A DNA stretch of 64,000 nucleotides from Paenibacillus xerothermodurans (GTDB lineage: Bacteria; Bacillota; Bacilli; Paenibacillales; NBRC-103111). The stretch is from positions 41,188 to 105,187 of the forward strand of contig NZ_NHRJ02000012.1 in the NCBI RefSeq assembly GCF_002220865.2. Reading direction: 5' to 3'. Positions 34,244-43,590 of the stretch are shown here, one piece after another (the stretch's first letter is position 1; every line of letters begins with the position of its first letter). The position numbers and the translations under genes were made by a program. Below the pieces are notes generated by a model. That model saw nothing but the letters and a program-made list of their open reading frames with translations. It had not been told where the DNA came from and searched no databases.

Positions 34244-34317
34244 TGAGCGGGCGTGAAGCAAATCAGAAAATAAAACCTGCTTTCAGCGGCAACGGAATAT
34301 AGATGGGGGTGATACAG

Positions 34318-35490
34318 ATGAAAAAGCTGTTCTCTGGAGTTTTTTTATCCGCCGTACTTCTCAGTTTGATGTTAGCAGGCTGCGGTAAAAGCGACACCAG
34401 CACAGCCGCCACTGGGAGCAGCATGGACGCCGCTCCCGCTCCCGCTTCCGGTCCTATCACAATCAACATGGATCTGCCGGACAATCCAATTATGAGCGTA
34501 GGCCCCGATAGTGAAGCTGCGGTGTCTGCCAAGACACTCAAACTTACCGTGGACGACATTGAACGAATCAAGAACGGGAACCACACCGCAGCTATCTCCT
34601 TGCATTATGCGGGTAACGACTGGTCAACAGCACAAGTAAGAGGTCTGACAGACACGTTTTCCAGAATGGGTATTAAAATCGTCGCCAAGACGGATGCCAA
34701 CTTCAAGGCGGAAAAGCAGGTAGCGGACATTGAAACCATCATGTCGAAGCAGCCGGACATTCTCGTGAGTATCCCGGTCGATCCGGTATCCACCGCCGAA
34801 GCTTTCAAAAAGGCGGCAGCGGCCGGAACGAAATTGGTTTTTATGGATAACAAGCCTAACGGGTTGCAGCACGGTAAGGACTACGTCAGCGTTGTTTCGG
34901 CGGATAACTATGGCAATGGCGTGCAAGCCGCCCACCTTATGGCTGAAGCGATTGGCAAAAAGGGCGACATCGGCGTAATTTACCATGATGCGGATTTCTT
35001 CGTCACCAGACAACGCAGCGATGCATTTGAAAAAACGATAAAGGAGCAATACCCGGATATCAATATTGTTGACCGCGGCGGCATCATGGGCCCGAACGAT
35101 GGAGAAAGGGTGGCTGCAGCGCTTCTTACCAAGCACCCACGTATGAACGGATTGTTTGTGCCCTGGGATATACCTGCTGAGGGGGCACTCGCCGCGGCTC
35201 GTTCAGGCGGAAGAGAGGATCTCGCCATCACAACCATCGATCTAGGGATGAGCGTTGCGGTAGAAATTGCTCTGGACGGTATGGTGAAAGGACTGGGCGC
35301 GCAGCTGCCTTATGATCAAGGCGTGGCGGAAGCCATTCTGGCGGGATACGCGCTGCTCGGAAAAGAGACGCCGTCCTATGTAGCTGTGCCTTCGCTGCGC
35401 GTAGGGAAAGACGGCATATTGGATTCATGGAAAACGGTCTACCATGCTGACGCACCGGAAATAGTGCATAAAGCTGCCAATCAGAAGTGA
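34318..35490 (+). CDS. Sugar-binding lipoprotein of the ABC transporter (periplasmic-binding 4 type)
   Basis: A 390-residue lipoprotein. ATG 34318 follows a GGGGGTG site; an earlier in-frame ATG at 34303 is less likely. The signal ends in lipobox LAGC. After a disordered Ser/Ala/Pro linker the domain shows the ribose-binding protein pattern: AISLHYAGNDWSTAQVRGLTDTFSRMGI, ADIETIMSKQPDILVSIPVDP, KLVFMDNKPNG, and GLFVPWDIPAEGALAAARSGGR. It is somewhat longer than typical RbsB because of the linker and an insertion ahead of the first lobe. It gives the ABC importer its specificity. Confidence 0.9.
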   Translation: MKKLFSGVFLSAVLLSLMLAGCGKSDTSTAATGSSMDAAPAPASGPITINMDLPDNPIMSVGPDSEAAVSAKTLKLTVDDIERIKNGNHTAAISLHYAGNDWSTAQVRGLTDTFSRMGIKIVAKTDANFKAEKQVADIETIMSKQPDILVSIPVDPVSTAEAFKKAAAAGTKLVFMDNKPNGLQHGKDYVSVVSADNYGNGVQAAHLMAEAIGKKGDIGVIYHDADFFVTRQRSDAFEKTIKEQYPDINIVDRGGIMGPNDGERVAAALLTKHPRMNGLFVPWDIPAEGALAAARSGGREDLAITTIDLGMSVAVEIALDGMVKGLGAQLPYDQGVAEAILAGYALLGKETPSYVAVPSLRVGKDGILDSWKTVYHADAPEIVHKAANQK

Positions 35491-35652
35491 CAGGCCGTGT
35501 CAGGCAAGCATGGACAAAGATGATTTGCTCCCGTATGATAAGACAAGATAGCGCTTTATCGTTCGCTTGCACAGAAAGTGGTGAGTTAACTGCTGCTCGT
35601 AACTGCGAGTATCCTTCAAATCATCCGCAGAGCTAAAAATCCAGTATCCAAA

Positions 35653-36840
35653 ATGGATATTGTGGCGGCATCCGGATTGTCATGGTCGGCCGTGTCCGAC
35701 CACGTCGAGCGTTTACACGCTGAAAAGTTAATTAAAGTGTCAGAGATCGGGAATTCCAGCGGCGGCCGCAAACCAAAGCTTTACGCTGTCAATCGAAATG
35801 TGGGTCATGTCATATCCATTGAACTCGGCATATCCAGCGGCCGGGTTGCCATCTGTGACTTCGACAGCAATATATTGTTCTCGCATCGCTGCGGCGTCCA
35901 TGTTAGTGAAGGCCCGGACAGAGTGTTGGCTCATCTGTGCGGGCGGGTGAAAGACCTGATGGCGAGGCACCAAGTGGAGCCGCATACGGTCATGGGTATC
36001 GGCATCGGCATCCCCAGCCCGGTAGAATTCGCTTCAGGTCTTCCGATATCACCTCCGATTATGCCGGGCTGGGACCGTTATCCGATTCGAGACTTTTGGG
36101 CGAAGCATTTTGATTGTCCCTGCTATGTGGACAATGACGTCAATGTGATGGCGTTAGGGGAGCATGCCAAGGGGGTAAACTTCGAAGTCGATAATCTAAT
36201 TTATATTAAGATCGGAGCCGGTATCGGCTCAGGCATTATATGCTTAGGCCAGCTGTACCGAGGGGAGAACGGAAGCGCAGGGGATATCGGGCATTTTGAT
36301 GTCGGCAGCGATGTGCTTTGTTGGTGTGGCAACCACGGCTGTTTGGAAGCAATCGCAGGCGGAAAAGCGCTGGCAGCCAAAGGGGAAGCGTTGGCGTTGG
36401 CCGGGGAGAGCCCATTTTTGCTGGACATCCTGAACGCCAAAGGCGGTATCACGGTGAAAGACATCAGGAGCGGGCTGCAGAACTTGGACCCCGTCTCCCT
36501 GAAGCTGGTCAGGGAAAGCGGGATGCAGATCGGACGTGTGGTAGCGGCGCTGGCCAACTTCTATAATCCGGCACTGATTTCGCTCGGCGGCTCCGTGTCC
36601 GAATTGGGCGACATACTGCTCGCGTCGTTACGTCAAGGTGTGTATCAGCGTTCTTTGCCGCTGGCCGCCCGCAATTTGCAAATCAACAAATCCGTTCTGG
36701 GGAAAACCGCGGGACTGGTAGGCGCAGCGTTTATGACGATCGACCAACTAATCATCAACAGCACGGATAACAATCCCGAGACGTTTTTGCCGCTGCGCCA
36801 AGCGGCTGATTTGCACAAGGCTGTTCCGAACGTCGAATGA
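35653..36840 (+). CDS. ROK-family transcriptional regulator
   Basis: A 395-residue protein from the first ATG. The ROK kinase-like domain has IELGISSGRVAICDFDS, GIGIGIPSPVEF, YVDNDVNVMALGEH, KIGAGIGSGII and the zinc-binding GHFDVGSDVLCWCGNHGCLEA (H and three C). The helix-turn-helix (IVAASGLSWSAVSDHVERLHAEKLIKV) begins right at this ATG, so its first helix would be missing. The frame stays open back to 35590 and encodes ASILQIIRRAKNPVSKM, the expected first helix, with a CTG at 35590 four bases after GGTGAG. A non-AUG start is therefore likely. It probably represses the sugar operon until inducer binds. Confidence 0.88.
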   Translation: MDIVAASGLSWSAVSDHVERLHAEKLIKVSEIGNSSGGRKPKLYAVNRNVGHVISIELGISSGRVAICDFDSNILFSHRCGVHVSEGPDRVLAHLCGRVKDLMARHQVEPHTVMGIGIGIPSPVEFASGLPISPPIMPGWDRYPIRDFWAKHFDCPCYVDNDVNVMALGEHAKGVNFEVDNLIYIKIGAGIGSGIICLGQLYRGENGSAGDIGHFDVGSDVLCWCGNHGCLEAIAGGKALAAKGEALALAGESPFLLDILNAKGGITVKDIRSGLQNLDPVSLKLVRESGMQIGRVVAALANFYNPALISLGGSVSELGDILLASLRQGVYQRSLPLAARNLQINKSVLGKTAGLVGAAFMTIDQLIINSTDNNPETFLPLRQAADLHKAVPNVE

Positions 36841-36913
36841 CTTCGGGACAGCCTTTCAGGATTCGGGGGGATTGGCCGACGAATCTGGACTAACGTACGA
36901 ATCGGATAAAAGC

Positions 36914-37651
36914 CTAAGCAATACTTGCAGTGGGCCTCACGATAATCTCATTGACATCTACTTCAGGCGGCTGTTCTATGGCAAATAGTATGGCATTTGC
37001 AATAGCAGAAGCAGGTATTGAGATGCGTCTATATTCCTTCATCACTTGTCTCGCTGCATTATCAGAGATACTGTCGGCAAGCTCCGATTCGGTAACGCCT
37101 GGGGACACTTGCGTGACGCGGATATCGCCGCTCACCTCCTGGCGCAAGCCTTCGGAAATGGCTCGAACGGCATACTTGGTAGCACAATAGACCGCTGCGG
37201 TGGGAGATACCGCGTAAGCGCCGATGGAGGCGATATTGATGAATTGGCCGAAGCCTTGTTTCTTCATGACAGGTAAGCCAGCTGCAATGCCGTGGAGCAC
37301 TCCGCGGATATTGACATCGATCATGCGGTCCCACTCATCCACTTTCAGCGATTCCAACGGCGATAATGGCATGATGCCTGCATTGTTGAGAATGACATCT
37401 ACCCGGCCGAATCTGTCAAGTGCGAGTTGTATAAAGGCTTCCATCTGCTCGCGTTTTGTGACATCCAGTGCTTGATAAGCCGCAGATCCCCCTTCCGCTA
37501 TTAATATGGAAGCAAGCTTTTCTAACCGGTCGGTGCGTCTCGCTCCCAATACCACATGGGCACCATGCTGTGCCAGCAACCTCGCTGCCGCTTCGCCAAT
37601 CCCGCTGCTCGCGCCTGTGATTAATACTACTTTTCCTTTTACGTTAGACAA
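36914..37651 (-). CDS. Short-chain dehydrogenase/reductase (classical SDR)
   Basis: A 245-residue SDR. The cofactor motif VLITGASSGIGEAAARLLAQHGAHVVLGARRTDRL shows the T-G-x-x-x-G-I-G pattern with an Arg-rich end of beta 2, suggesting NADP(H). NNAGIMPLSPL is the NNAG motif, and SIGAYAVSPTAAVYCATKYAVRAISEGL holds the catalytic Ser, Tyr and Lys (YxxxK). Close to the YdfG/YMR226c-like group acting on hydroxy acids or small alcohols. The next gene on the same strand encodes a small Atu4866-type protein. Confidence 0.9.
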   Translation of the reverse strand: MSNVKGKVVLITGASSGIGEAAARLLAQHGAHVVLGARRTDRLEKLASILIAEGGSAAYQALDVTKREQMEAFIQLALDRFGRVDVILNNAGIMPLSPLESLKVDEWDRMIDVNIRGVLHGIAAGLPVMKKQGFGQFINIASIGAYAVSPTAAVYCATKYAVRAISEGLRQEVSGDIRVTQVSPGVTESELADSISDNAARQVMKEYRRISIPASAIANAILFAIEQPPEVDVNEIIVRPTASIA

Positions 37652-37711
37652 ATGTTGTTCCTCCTCGTTATACTTTTTCCAATAGATCGCTTTGGCGATC
37701 GCGAGAGTACG

Positions 37712-38086
37712 CTATTCTTCCCGGTACAAAATCATCCCTGCATGATACAGAATGCCGTCCCGAAAATCCCCGTCGGCCGTGAATCCGGTGTCATCTAAGT
37801 ACTCGATGTGATCGCCTTCGATACAATAGCGGCCTTGGTAGGCGCTTTTCCGACTGCCGCGGGCCTCGTCGTAACGGCCATCGGGCAATAGCTCATGCCG
37901 GATATATCCGTCCTTGGTCACCCACATTCCTACATATGGATGATTCTCCCTATCTGTGCCAGATTGATCCATTTTACACTCTCCCTGTGCGGTCTTGTCT
38001 AATCCTGCCACCGTTTGATTACCAGCCGGGAATTGCAGCAAACTGCATATTAGAAGCATTATCAGCATGTGATTCACTTTTTGCAT
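37712..38086 (-). CDS. Atu4866-family small secreted protein
   Basis: A 124-residue protein. ATG 38086 follows GAGGGGAG; the frame extends six codons further, but that would precede the signal peptide awkwardly. Residues 1-27 look like a signal peptide. The mature part carries HPYVGMWVTKDGYIRHELLP, then GRYDEARGSRKSAYQGRY and TGFTADGDFRDGILYHAGM, which match my memory of the Atu4866 family (a small beta-barrel of unknown, perhaps lipocalin-like, binding function). Members often sit near SDR genes, as here. Most homologues that I recall lack the signal peptide. Confidence 0.78.
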   Translation of the reverse strand: MQKVNHMLIMLLICSLLQFPAGNQTVAGLDKTAQGECKMDQSGTDRENHPYVGMWVTKDGYIRHELLPDGRYDEARGSRKSAYQGRYCIEGDHIEYLDDTGFTADGDFRDGILYHAGMILYREE

Positions 38087-38427
38087 CCGACTCCCCTCAG
38101 CCATCCTCTTGGGACACTTTCATTATGAGGTACACAGCCGTAAATGCGGTAGCCAAATCCGCTAGTGTTCTTGCCTAATCCTACGAATTTGTGAGTATGA
38201 AGTCACCTCAAACTACGGAGGGTACTCATCCGACTGAAGAAGGCAGGGGACGGCTGCCGTGCCGTGCATCAAGTACACTGCCACATTGTTGAAGAGTAGT
38301 CTGAGTTAATAGCGAAACTGAAACTGCTTTCATGAGCTTCATTATAACTTAACGTGGAGTTGACACCAGGTTAAAACTCAATGGATTTAATAGAAGGTGT
38401 TCCAACTAGCAAAGGAGCTGATGCTTA
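38087..38427. other. Gene-free interval upstream of phoD-like gene
   Basis: About 340 bases between divergent genes with no believable frame. It must contain the promoters of both. TTAACG and TTAAAA hexamers near 38345-38375 could be parts of a Pho box, but they do not show the clean spaced repeats needed for PhoP. Confidence 0.4.
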
Positions 38428-40059
38428 ATGAACAAGGACAAACTATTCAATGATCTGGAAGAACGCTTTCGGGAAGGCAAGATGAACCGCCGGGATTTTC
38501 TGCAGGCAACAGGAAAAGTCGCACTCGCATCGTTAGGGCTGGCTATCACGGCTTCACTGCAAGGCAGTGTTGTGGACGCAGCGCCCAAATTTACGGCTTA
38601 TCCATTTACTTTAGGGGTAGCATCCGGTGACCCGTGGCCGGAAAGCGTCGTTCTGTGGACTCGGCTTGCGCCCGATCCGATGAATGGTGGCGGTATGTTA
38701 GACAAAGACGTTCCGGTCAAATGGGAGGTCGCGCTCGACGATAACTTCCGCAAAGTCGTACGTGAAGGCGCAGCCTTTGCAAGAGCACAGCTGGGGCATT
38801 CGGTGCATGTCGAGGTGGACGGACTGCGACCAAACCAAGTCTACTATTACCGTTTTCAAGCCGGAAAGGAGATTAGTCCCACAGGCCGCACGAAAACGCT
38901 GCCCACATACGGATCTCGCGTTGAGAAAATGACGTTTGCTTTTGCTTCCTGCCAAAATTACCCGACGGGTTACTTTACTCCTTACCGCCATATGGCGGCC
39001 GACGATTTGGACATGGTGTTTCACCTAGGAGATTACATATATGAGGGTCCGGGTCCCAAGCCGGAAACTCCAAGCCCACGCTACCATAACGGTCCCGAAA
39101 TTATCACACTTGACGACTACCGTAAGCGTTACGCACTTTATAAAAGCGACAGCGACCTGCAAGCCGCACATGCGAAGTTCCCATGGGTGGTTGCTATGGA
39201 CGACCATGAAATCGAGAACAACCATGCCGGCCTGATTCCTGAGGCTAATCAGCCGATCGAACCTTTCCTGGCGAGAAAGGCTGCAGCATTCCAGGCCTAT
39301 TATGAAAATATGCCGCTAAGAAGCTCGTCTCTGCCCAGCGGTTTCACTATGCAATTATATAGACAATTTTATTACGGCGATTTGGCTAATGTGCATGTGC
39401 TGGATACCCGCCAATTCCGTGACGATCAGGCGAGCGGGGACGGCAGCAAGCCTCCGACGCCGGAATCCACGAGCGTGGAGCGTTCCATTTTGGGCGAAGA
39501 GCAGGAGCAATGGCTGCTTTCAGGGCTCAATCAATCGCAGGCACAGTGGAACATCATTCCACAGCAGGTGTTTTTCTGTAAGAGGGACTTCCGGATCGGA
39601 GACGGGGAGCAGTTCAGCATGGATGGATGGGACGGATACTCGGCCAATCGTGACCGCATCATCAACTTCGCTGAACAGAAGAACCTGTCCAATCTGGTCA
39701 TCCTGACAGGGGACGTGCACTCGAATTGGGCGTGCGATATTAAGGCGGATTTCAACGATCCGGATTCGCAAATCCTCGGCGCCGAATTTGTCGGTACCTC
39801 CATTACTTCCGGCGGAGACGGTTTTGACATAACCGACGCCCAACAAGCCATACTTGCGGAAAATCCCCATATTAAGTTCTACAATAGTCAGCGCGGCTAC
39901 GTGCGCTGCACCGCCACGCATGAAAAATTTCAGGCGGATTATCTGGTTGTGCCTTTCGTCACCCGGCCCGGTGCTGACATTTCCACTCGCGCATCCTACA
40001 TGATGGAAAAGGGCAAACCGGGCTTGCAGAAAATTTACGACGCGGCCGTGACCGTATAG
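38428..40059 (+). CDS. phoD: Alkaline phosphatase D (PhoD) family phosphodiesterase, Tat-exported
   Basis: A 543-residue protein with a twin-arginine signal: MNRRDFLQATGK, arginines at residues 21-22, then a hydrophobic stretch. An N-terminal Fn3-like domain (YPFTLGVASGDPWPESVVLWTRLAP) precedes the metallophosphatase core: FAFASCQNYPTGY, DMVFHLGDYIYEGPG, AMDDHEIENNHAG, VILTGDVHSNW and EFVGTSITSGGDG. These supply the Fe/Ca ligands of PhoD. It would hydrolyse phosphodiesters such as teichoic acid outside the cell. Length agrees with B. subtilis PhoD. A 14-bp perfect hairpin follows the stop. Confidence 0.93.
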   Translation: MNKDKLFNDLEERFREGKMNRRDFLQATGKVALASLGLAITASLQGSVVDAAPKFTAYPFTLGVASGDPWPESVVLWTRLAPDPMNGGGMLDKDVPVKWEVALDDNFRKVVREGAAFARAQLGHSVHVEVDGLRPNQVYYYRFQAGKEISPTGRTKTLPTYGSRVEKMTFAFASCQNYPTGYFTPYRHMAADDLDMVFHLGDYIYEGPGPKPETPSPRYHNGPEIITLDDYRKRYALYKSDSDLQAAHAKFPWVVAMDDHEIENNHAGLIPEANQPIEPFLARKAAAFQAYYENMPLRSSSLPSGFTMQLYRQFYYGDLANVHVLDTRQFRDDQASGDGSKPPTPESTSVERSILGEEQEQWLLSGLNQSQAQWNIIPQQVFFCKRDFRIGDGEQFSMDGWDGYSANRDRIINFAEQKNLSNLVILTGDVHSNWACDIKADFNDPDSQILGAEFVGTSITSGGDGFDITDAQQAILAENPHIKFYNSQRGYVRCTATHEKFQADYLVVPFVTRPGADISTRASYMMEKGKPGLQKIYDAAVTV

Positions 40060-40101
40060 ACGAAGTTAGCTGTTGGTGTCACGCATACCACATAATCAAG
40101 A

Positions 40102-40137
40102 GAATCAGCCATGGCCTCTTATAGCCATGGCTGATTC
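40102..40137. terminator. Perfect 14-base-pair hairpin after phoD
   Basis: GAATCAGCCATGGC (40102-40115) pairs exactly with GCCATGGCTGATTC (40124-40137), eight-base loop. There is no long T tract, but it lies between converging genes. Confidence 0.65.
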
Positions 40138-40219
40138 TGTCCGTTCCGAGCAGACGCTTGCAGCGCCGTCTTCAACTTCAGCACCCACACACGTCACGTG
40201 GATCGCTGCTAAATGGGAT

Positions 40220-41023
40220 CTAAATAAACAGTAAAAGACTGACCGCCATGACCATCATGCCGCCGATCAGGCCATAGATCGACAGGTGCCCCTCGTCATA
40301 TTTCTTAGCAGCCGGGAGCAGGCCGTCGAGCGAGATGAACACCATGATGCCGGCGACAGCGGCGAAAATAAGGCCGAATAGGAAGTCGTTCAGGAACGGC
40401 ATCAGCAGCAGATAGGCGGCAAGCGCACCAACCGGCTCTGAGAGTCCGGACAGAAACGAGAGCTTGAACGCTTTCTTCTTATTGCCCGTCGCGTAATACA
40501 CAGGCCCGGATACAGCGACTCCTTCGGGTACGTTGTGGATAGCTATCGCCACGGCTATCGCAATGCCCAGCGTTGGATCCTGAAGAGCGGAGGTGAACGT
40601 CGCAATTCCTTCCGGAAAGTTGTGGATCGCGATGGCAAGTGCCGTGAATGTCCCCATCTTGAGTAACGATCTGTCACCGCCCCGCGTACCTCCTGTGGCC
40701 TCCATATGCTCATCGGCGTGCGGATTCCCCCGCTGCGGGACGAGTTTGTCGATCAAGGCGATCAGCAGCATGCCGCCGAAGAACGCCGCCACCGTTATCC
40801 AATGTCCTGGTACGTTGCCCGCTGCAGAGACAAGCGCCTCTTGGGCCTTAACGAAAATCTCGATCATCGATACATAGATCATAACGCCAGCCGAAAAACC
40901 CAACGTTAGTGATAAAAACTTGGTGTTCGTCGTCGTGGTTACAAAGGCGAGTAGGCTTCCAATGCCGGTCGCAAGTCCGGCCATTAGCGTAAGTCCAAAC
41001 GCCAGCAGCAGGTGCTCAGTCAT
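40220..41023 (-). CDS. zupT: ZIP-family zinc/metal transporter
   Basis: A 267-residue membrane protein with eight predicted segments. ATG 41023 follows GGGAGTGACAGAG; the earlier in-frame start overlaps that ribosome binding site. The metal path motifs are AIHNFPEGIATF (TM4) and AIHNVPEGVAVSGPVYYATG (TM5), the H-N-x-P-E-G pairs of ZupT. A His- and Glu-containing loop (PHADEHMEATGG) lies between TM3 and TM4. The family imports Zn2+ and other divalent ions. Confidence 0.92.
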   Translation of the reverse strand: MTEHLLLAFGLTLMAGLATGIGSLLAFVTTTTNTKFLSLTLGFSAGVMIYVSMIEIFVKAQEALVSAAGNVPGHWITVAAFFGGMLLIALIDKLVPQRGNPHADEHMEATGGTRGGDRSLLKMGTFTALAIAIHNFPEGIATFTSALQDPTLGIAIAVAIAIHNVPEGVAVSGPVYYATGNKKKAFKLSFLSGLSEPVGALAAYLLLMPFLNDFLFGLIFAAVAGIMVFISLDGLLPAAKKYDEGHLSIYGLIGGMMVMAVSLLLFI

Positions 41024-41039
41024 CTCTGTCACTCCCTTC

Positions 41040-41464
41040 ACTCGGTTATAAAATGTTTCCCTTAGTCAACATTTTAAGTCTGAGACAACTGTTTCGTCAA
41101 CCTTGCAACTAAATCCATCACCCACCGTCTAAAACTATAAGAATGGAGATACAGAGTCGCGGTGTTCTAATTGTGAACTCCTCCACCGTTAGTCATGGAG
41201 GGCGGAGGATGGCCATAGAGAAATTCCCACGAATACCATGCGCAACTTGCAATGCCTAACGTCTGGTTTTAAGGAAATTGCTCTCTGCCCGTGGTAGACC
41301 TTTACAACGCACTTCCCCCAGCCGGGTAAACACTGAAAGAGTCGTATGCGACGACCTGCACGTACGCATGTGTGAGAGGCCCATGCAATTGCGCATGGGC
41401 CTACTCAATACTCAAGGACGGCAGGAGTAGAACACACTGCAGAAGTGTGCTCCCACTCTTAGTT
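41040..41464. other. Intergenic interval with two hairpins
   Basis: No gene is seen. AGGCCCATGC (41377-41386) pairs exactly with GCATGGGCCT (41393-41402). A second, weaker hairpin around CACACT/AGTGTG (41433-41448) lies just downstream of the stop of the minus-strand transporter gene and may terminate it. Confidence 0.6.
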
Positions 41465-42922
41465 TCATCCGTCGGATCCCTCTGTCTTCTTATCTATTTT
41501 ATTTTTCTCTTCTTGCCACCATAAGGCTTCCGCAGGCTCTTCTAAAATCTCCTGTATTTCGTGCTTTTCCTCCACTGCCGGCGGTGATCCCCTAAGCGGT
41601 CTGCCCGCAGTTTCTTTAACAAAATACGTCGCAACAACGCCGATCAGACATGTAGCCACAAGATAATAAGCTGGCACCATGCGATTCCCCGTCACGTTAA
41701 TCAACCAAGCCACTATCAATGGTGTCGTGCCGCCGAACAATGAAGCCGATATGTTGTACGTAATGGCAAGCGCCCCATACCTCACTTCAGTGAAGAATAG
41801 CGAAGGCAACAGCGATGGCATGGTTCCCAGAAGACAAGCTAAACAGATGGCTAGAATTATTAGTCCTAAAAAAACCAGCCAAGCGTGTCCGCTTCCGATA
41901 AATAAAAACGCTGGGATAGACAGAAATATTAGCCCCAGCAAGCCCCCTCGAATGATCCGTAAATTTCCAATCCGATCACTGACATAACCAACCGTTAACA
42001 CAATGGGTATCATAATCAGCATGACCACTAGAATTAATAACAGCCCTCTGGTTTGTCCATAACCGAGCACGGCCGTCAGATGCGATGGCATATAGGATAA
42101 AATCATATAGTCGACAACGTTATAGAAAAAAACAATTATGAAAGCAATAAGCAAACTTCTCCAATGGTAAACAAAAATATCTTTTATAGACCCTGGTTCA
42201 TTTTTTTTGTTTGCTTTCTCCAGCGCCTCAAAAGCTGGCGTTTCTTCTAAATGATTACGCAAGTAAAGACCGATGAGACCTATAGGCCCAGCGATAAAAA
42301 ATGGAATGCGCCATCCCCAGGCCAGCATGTTTTCCGGTCCTAAAATAGCAGAGAGCAGCGTCACTATACCCGATCCCGCAATAAATCCGGTTAAGGTCCC
42401 GACTTCCAGTCCACTTGCCAAAAAGCCCCTTCTCTTGTCCGGTGTCGATTCGGCGACGAAAGTCATTGCACCGGAATACTCTCCACCCGTTGAGAATCCC
42501 TGCACCATCCTGGCGATGAGTAACAATATGGGTGCGGTCGCACCGATAGAGGCATAGCTGGGTATTAACCCAATACTCAAAGTAGCTAGCGCCATCATCA
42601 CCAAAGTGATGCTCAAAATCTTTTTGCGTCCTAATCGGTCTCCTAGCATGCCAAAAAACATCCCACCGAAGGGACGGACAATAAAAGCGACAGCAAAGGT
42701 AGCAAAAGTGTACACCAGCTGCAGCGGGCCGTGCATTTCGGGGAAAAACACTTGCCCGATCGTGACAGCTAAATAAGAATAGATGCCAAAATCAAACCAT
42801 TCCGTGGCGTTACCCACGGCAGTTGCGACAACAGCCCTTTTCATGACTTTTTTGTCTACAACGGTAATGTCTTCTTTATTTAATTTTGGTGCTTGTTTTT
42901 TGATTCGCTTCTGCCGCTCCAA
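41465..42922 (-). CDS. MFS transporter, metabolite:H+ symporter (ProP/KgtP type)
   Basis: A protein of about 485 residues with 12 membrane segments. TTG 42922, nine bases after AAGGAGG, is the likely start; an ATG-based longer frame begins ahead of the ribosome binding site. The signature ATAVGNATEWFDFGIYSYLAVTIGQVFFPE at the first segment and RPFGGMFFGMLGDRLGRKKIL in loop 2-3 are those of the MHS subfamily, which imports proline/betaine, 2-oxoglutarate or citrate with protons. The closing cytoplasmic tail is acidic (Glu-rich, about 50 residues), longer than usual. Substrate cannot be assigned. Confidence 0.88.
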   Translation of the reverse strand: MERQKRIKKQAPKLNKEDITVVDKKVMKRAVVATAVGNATEWFDFGIYSYLAVTIGQVFFPEMHGPLQLVYTFATFAVAFIVRPFGGMFFGMLGDRLGRKKILSITLVMMALATLSIGLIPSYASIGATAPILLLIARMVQGFSTGGEYSGAMTFVAESTPDKRRGFLASGLEVGTLTGFIAGSGIVTLLSAILGPENMLAWGWRIPFFIAGPIGLIGLYLRNHLEETPAFEALEKANKKNEPGSIKDIFVYHWRSLLIAFIIVFFYNVVDYMILSYMPSHLTAVLGYGQTRGLLLILVVMLIMIPIVLTVGYVSDRIGNLRIIRGGLLGLIFLSIPAFLFIGSGHAWLVFLGLIILAICLACLLGTMPSLLPSLFFTEVRYGALAITYNISASLFGGTTPLIVAWLINVTGNRMVPAYYLVATCLIGVVATYFVKETAGRPLRGSPPAVEEKHEIQEILEEPAEALWWQEEKNKIDKKTEGSDG

Positions 42923-43066
42923 TTGTGAATTCCTCCTTGTGTTGGGCACACAGCCCAGTCTCACCTAATAATATTAACCAAGATACGCAAACCTATTAAC
43001 GGGTAGGTCGGCATGGGCCAGCGCCTTGGCAGATGGTATCATAACAATGTTGACGAATGGAGAATG

Positions 43067-43490
43067 CCTACTTAACCCAGTTACTGCGTTAATTCAAATA
43101 GCTCAGATTCCACGTGGTACGATATTATTACTACATAAGTACACTTGATCGCCCTGACAAAGATGCAGACTTAAATCCCGCATTACAGCGATCTCATCAT
43201 GAACACAAAGGGCGTTATGGTTATCGTCGTATTACGGCCGAAGTACACAATCTGCTAGATTTGTTTAACGGGGAGGTGATTACATACGCCGTTGAATCTC
43301 GCCCTATCTATTAACATGCCTCAATGCGGGGTATCTTGAAATCTGAGTTTTATATACATAACCACAAACGGATTAAAGCGAAACTAAAGGGCCTGAGGCC
43401 AGTACAGTACCTACCGGGTTGATGCCCTGCAAGCAGCCTAACTATATCCACCGTCTAACTTTATGCGGTCCACTTCATTGCCGACAGTTT
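43067..43490 (+). mobile_element. IS3-family (IS150-type) transposase remnant
   Basis: Three conserved pieces of an OrfB-type integrase are left, joined by deletions: ISTLDRPDKDADLNPALQR plus HEHKGRYGYRRITAEVHN, then DLFNGEVITYAVESRPIY followed by a stop, then ILKSEFYIHNHKRIKAKL with KGLRPVQYLPG. Large blocks with the catalytic Asp and Glu are missing. The sequence just after (around 43455-43485) resembles a right inverted repeat. The element is dead. It may derive from the same IS type as the ends at 54826 and 63853, but I cannot prove it. Confidence 0.8.
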
Positions 43491-43550
43491 ATATTTTGTT
43501 AATAAGTTATTTAGAGAAATGCAATAGTGGTCCATTATAATACTAAGTAA

Positions 43551-43562
43551 GGAAACGTTTCC
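43551..43562. promoter_or_regulatory. Palindrome upstream of the secreted-protein gene
   Basis: GGAAACGTTTCC is a perfect 12-base palindrome, 29 bases before the start codon and close to the AAGGAG. It is a poor fit to cre (10 of 14). It may be an operator, for example for the response regulator encoded downstream. Confidence 0.35.
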
Positions 43563-43590
43563 CCCAATACGAAAATAAAGGAGTTACGAC

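Noticed and set aside
38330..38380. Possible PhoP box upstream of the phoD-like gene
   Set aside because: TTAACG and TTAAAA are present but the regular spacing of direct repeats is missing.
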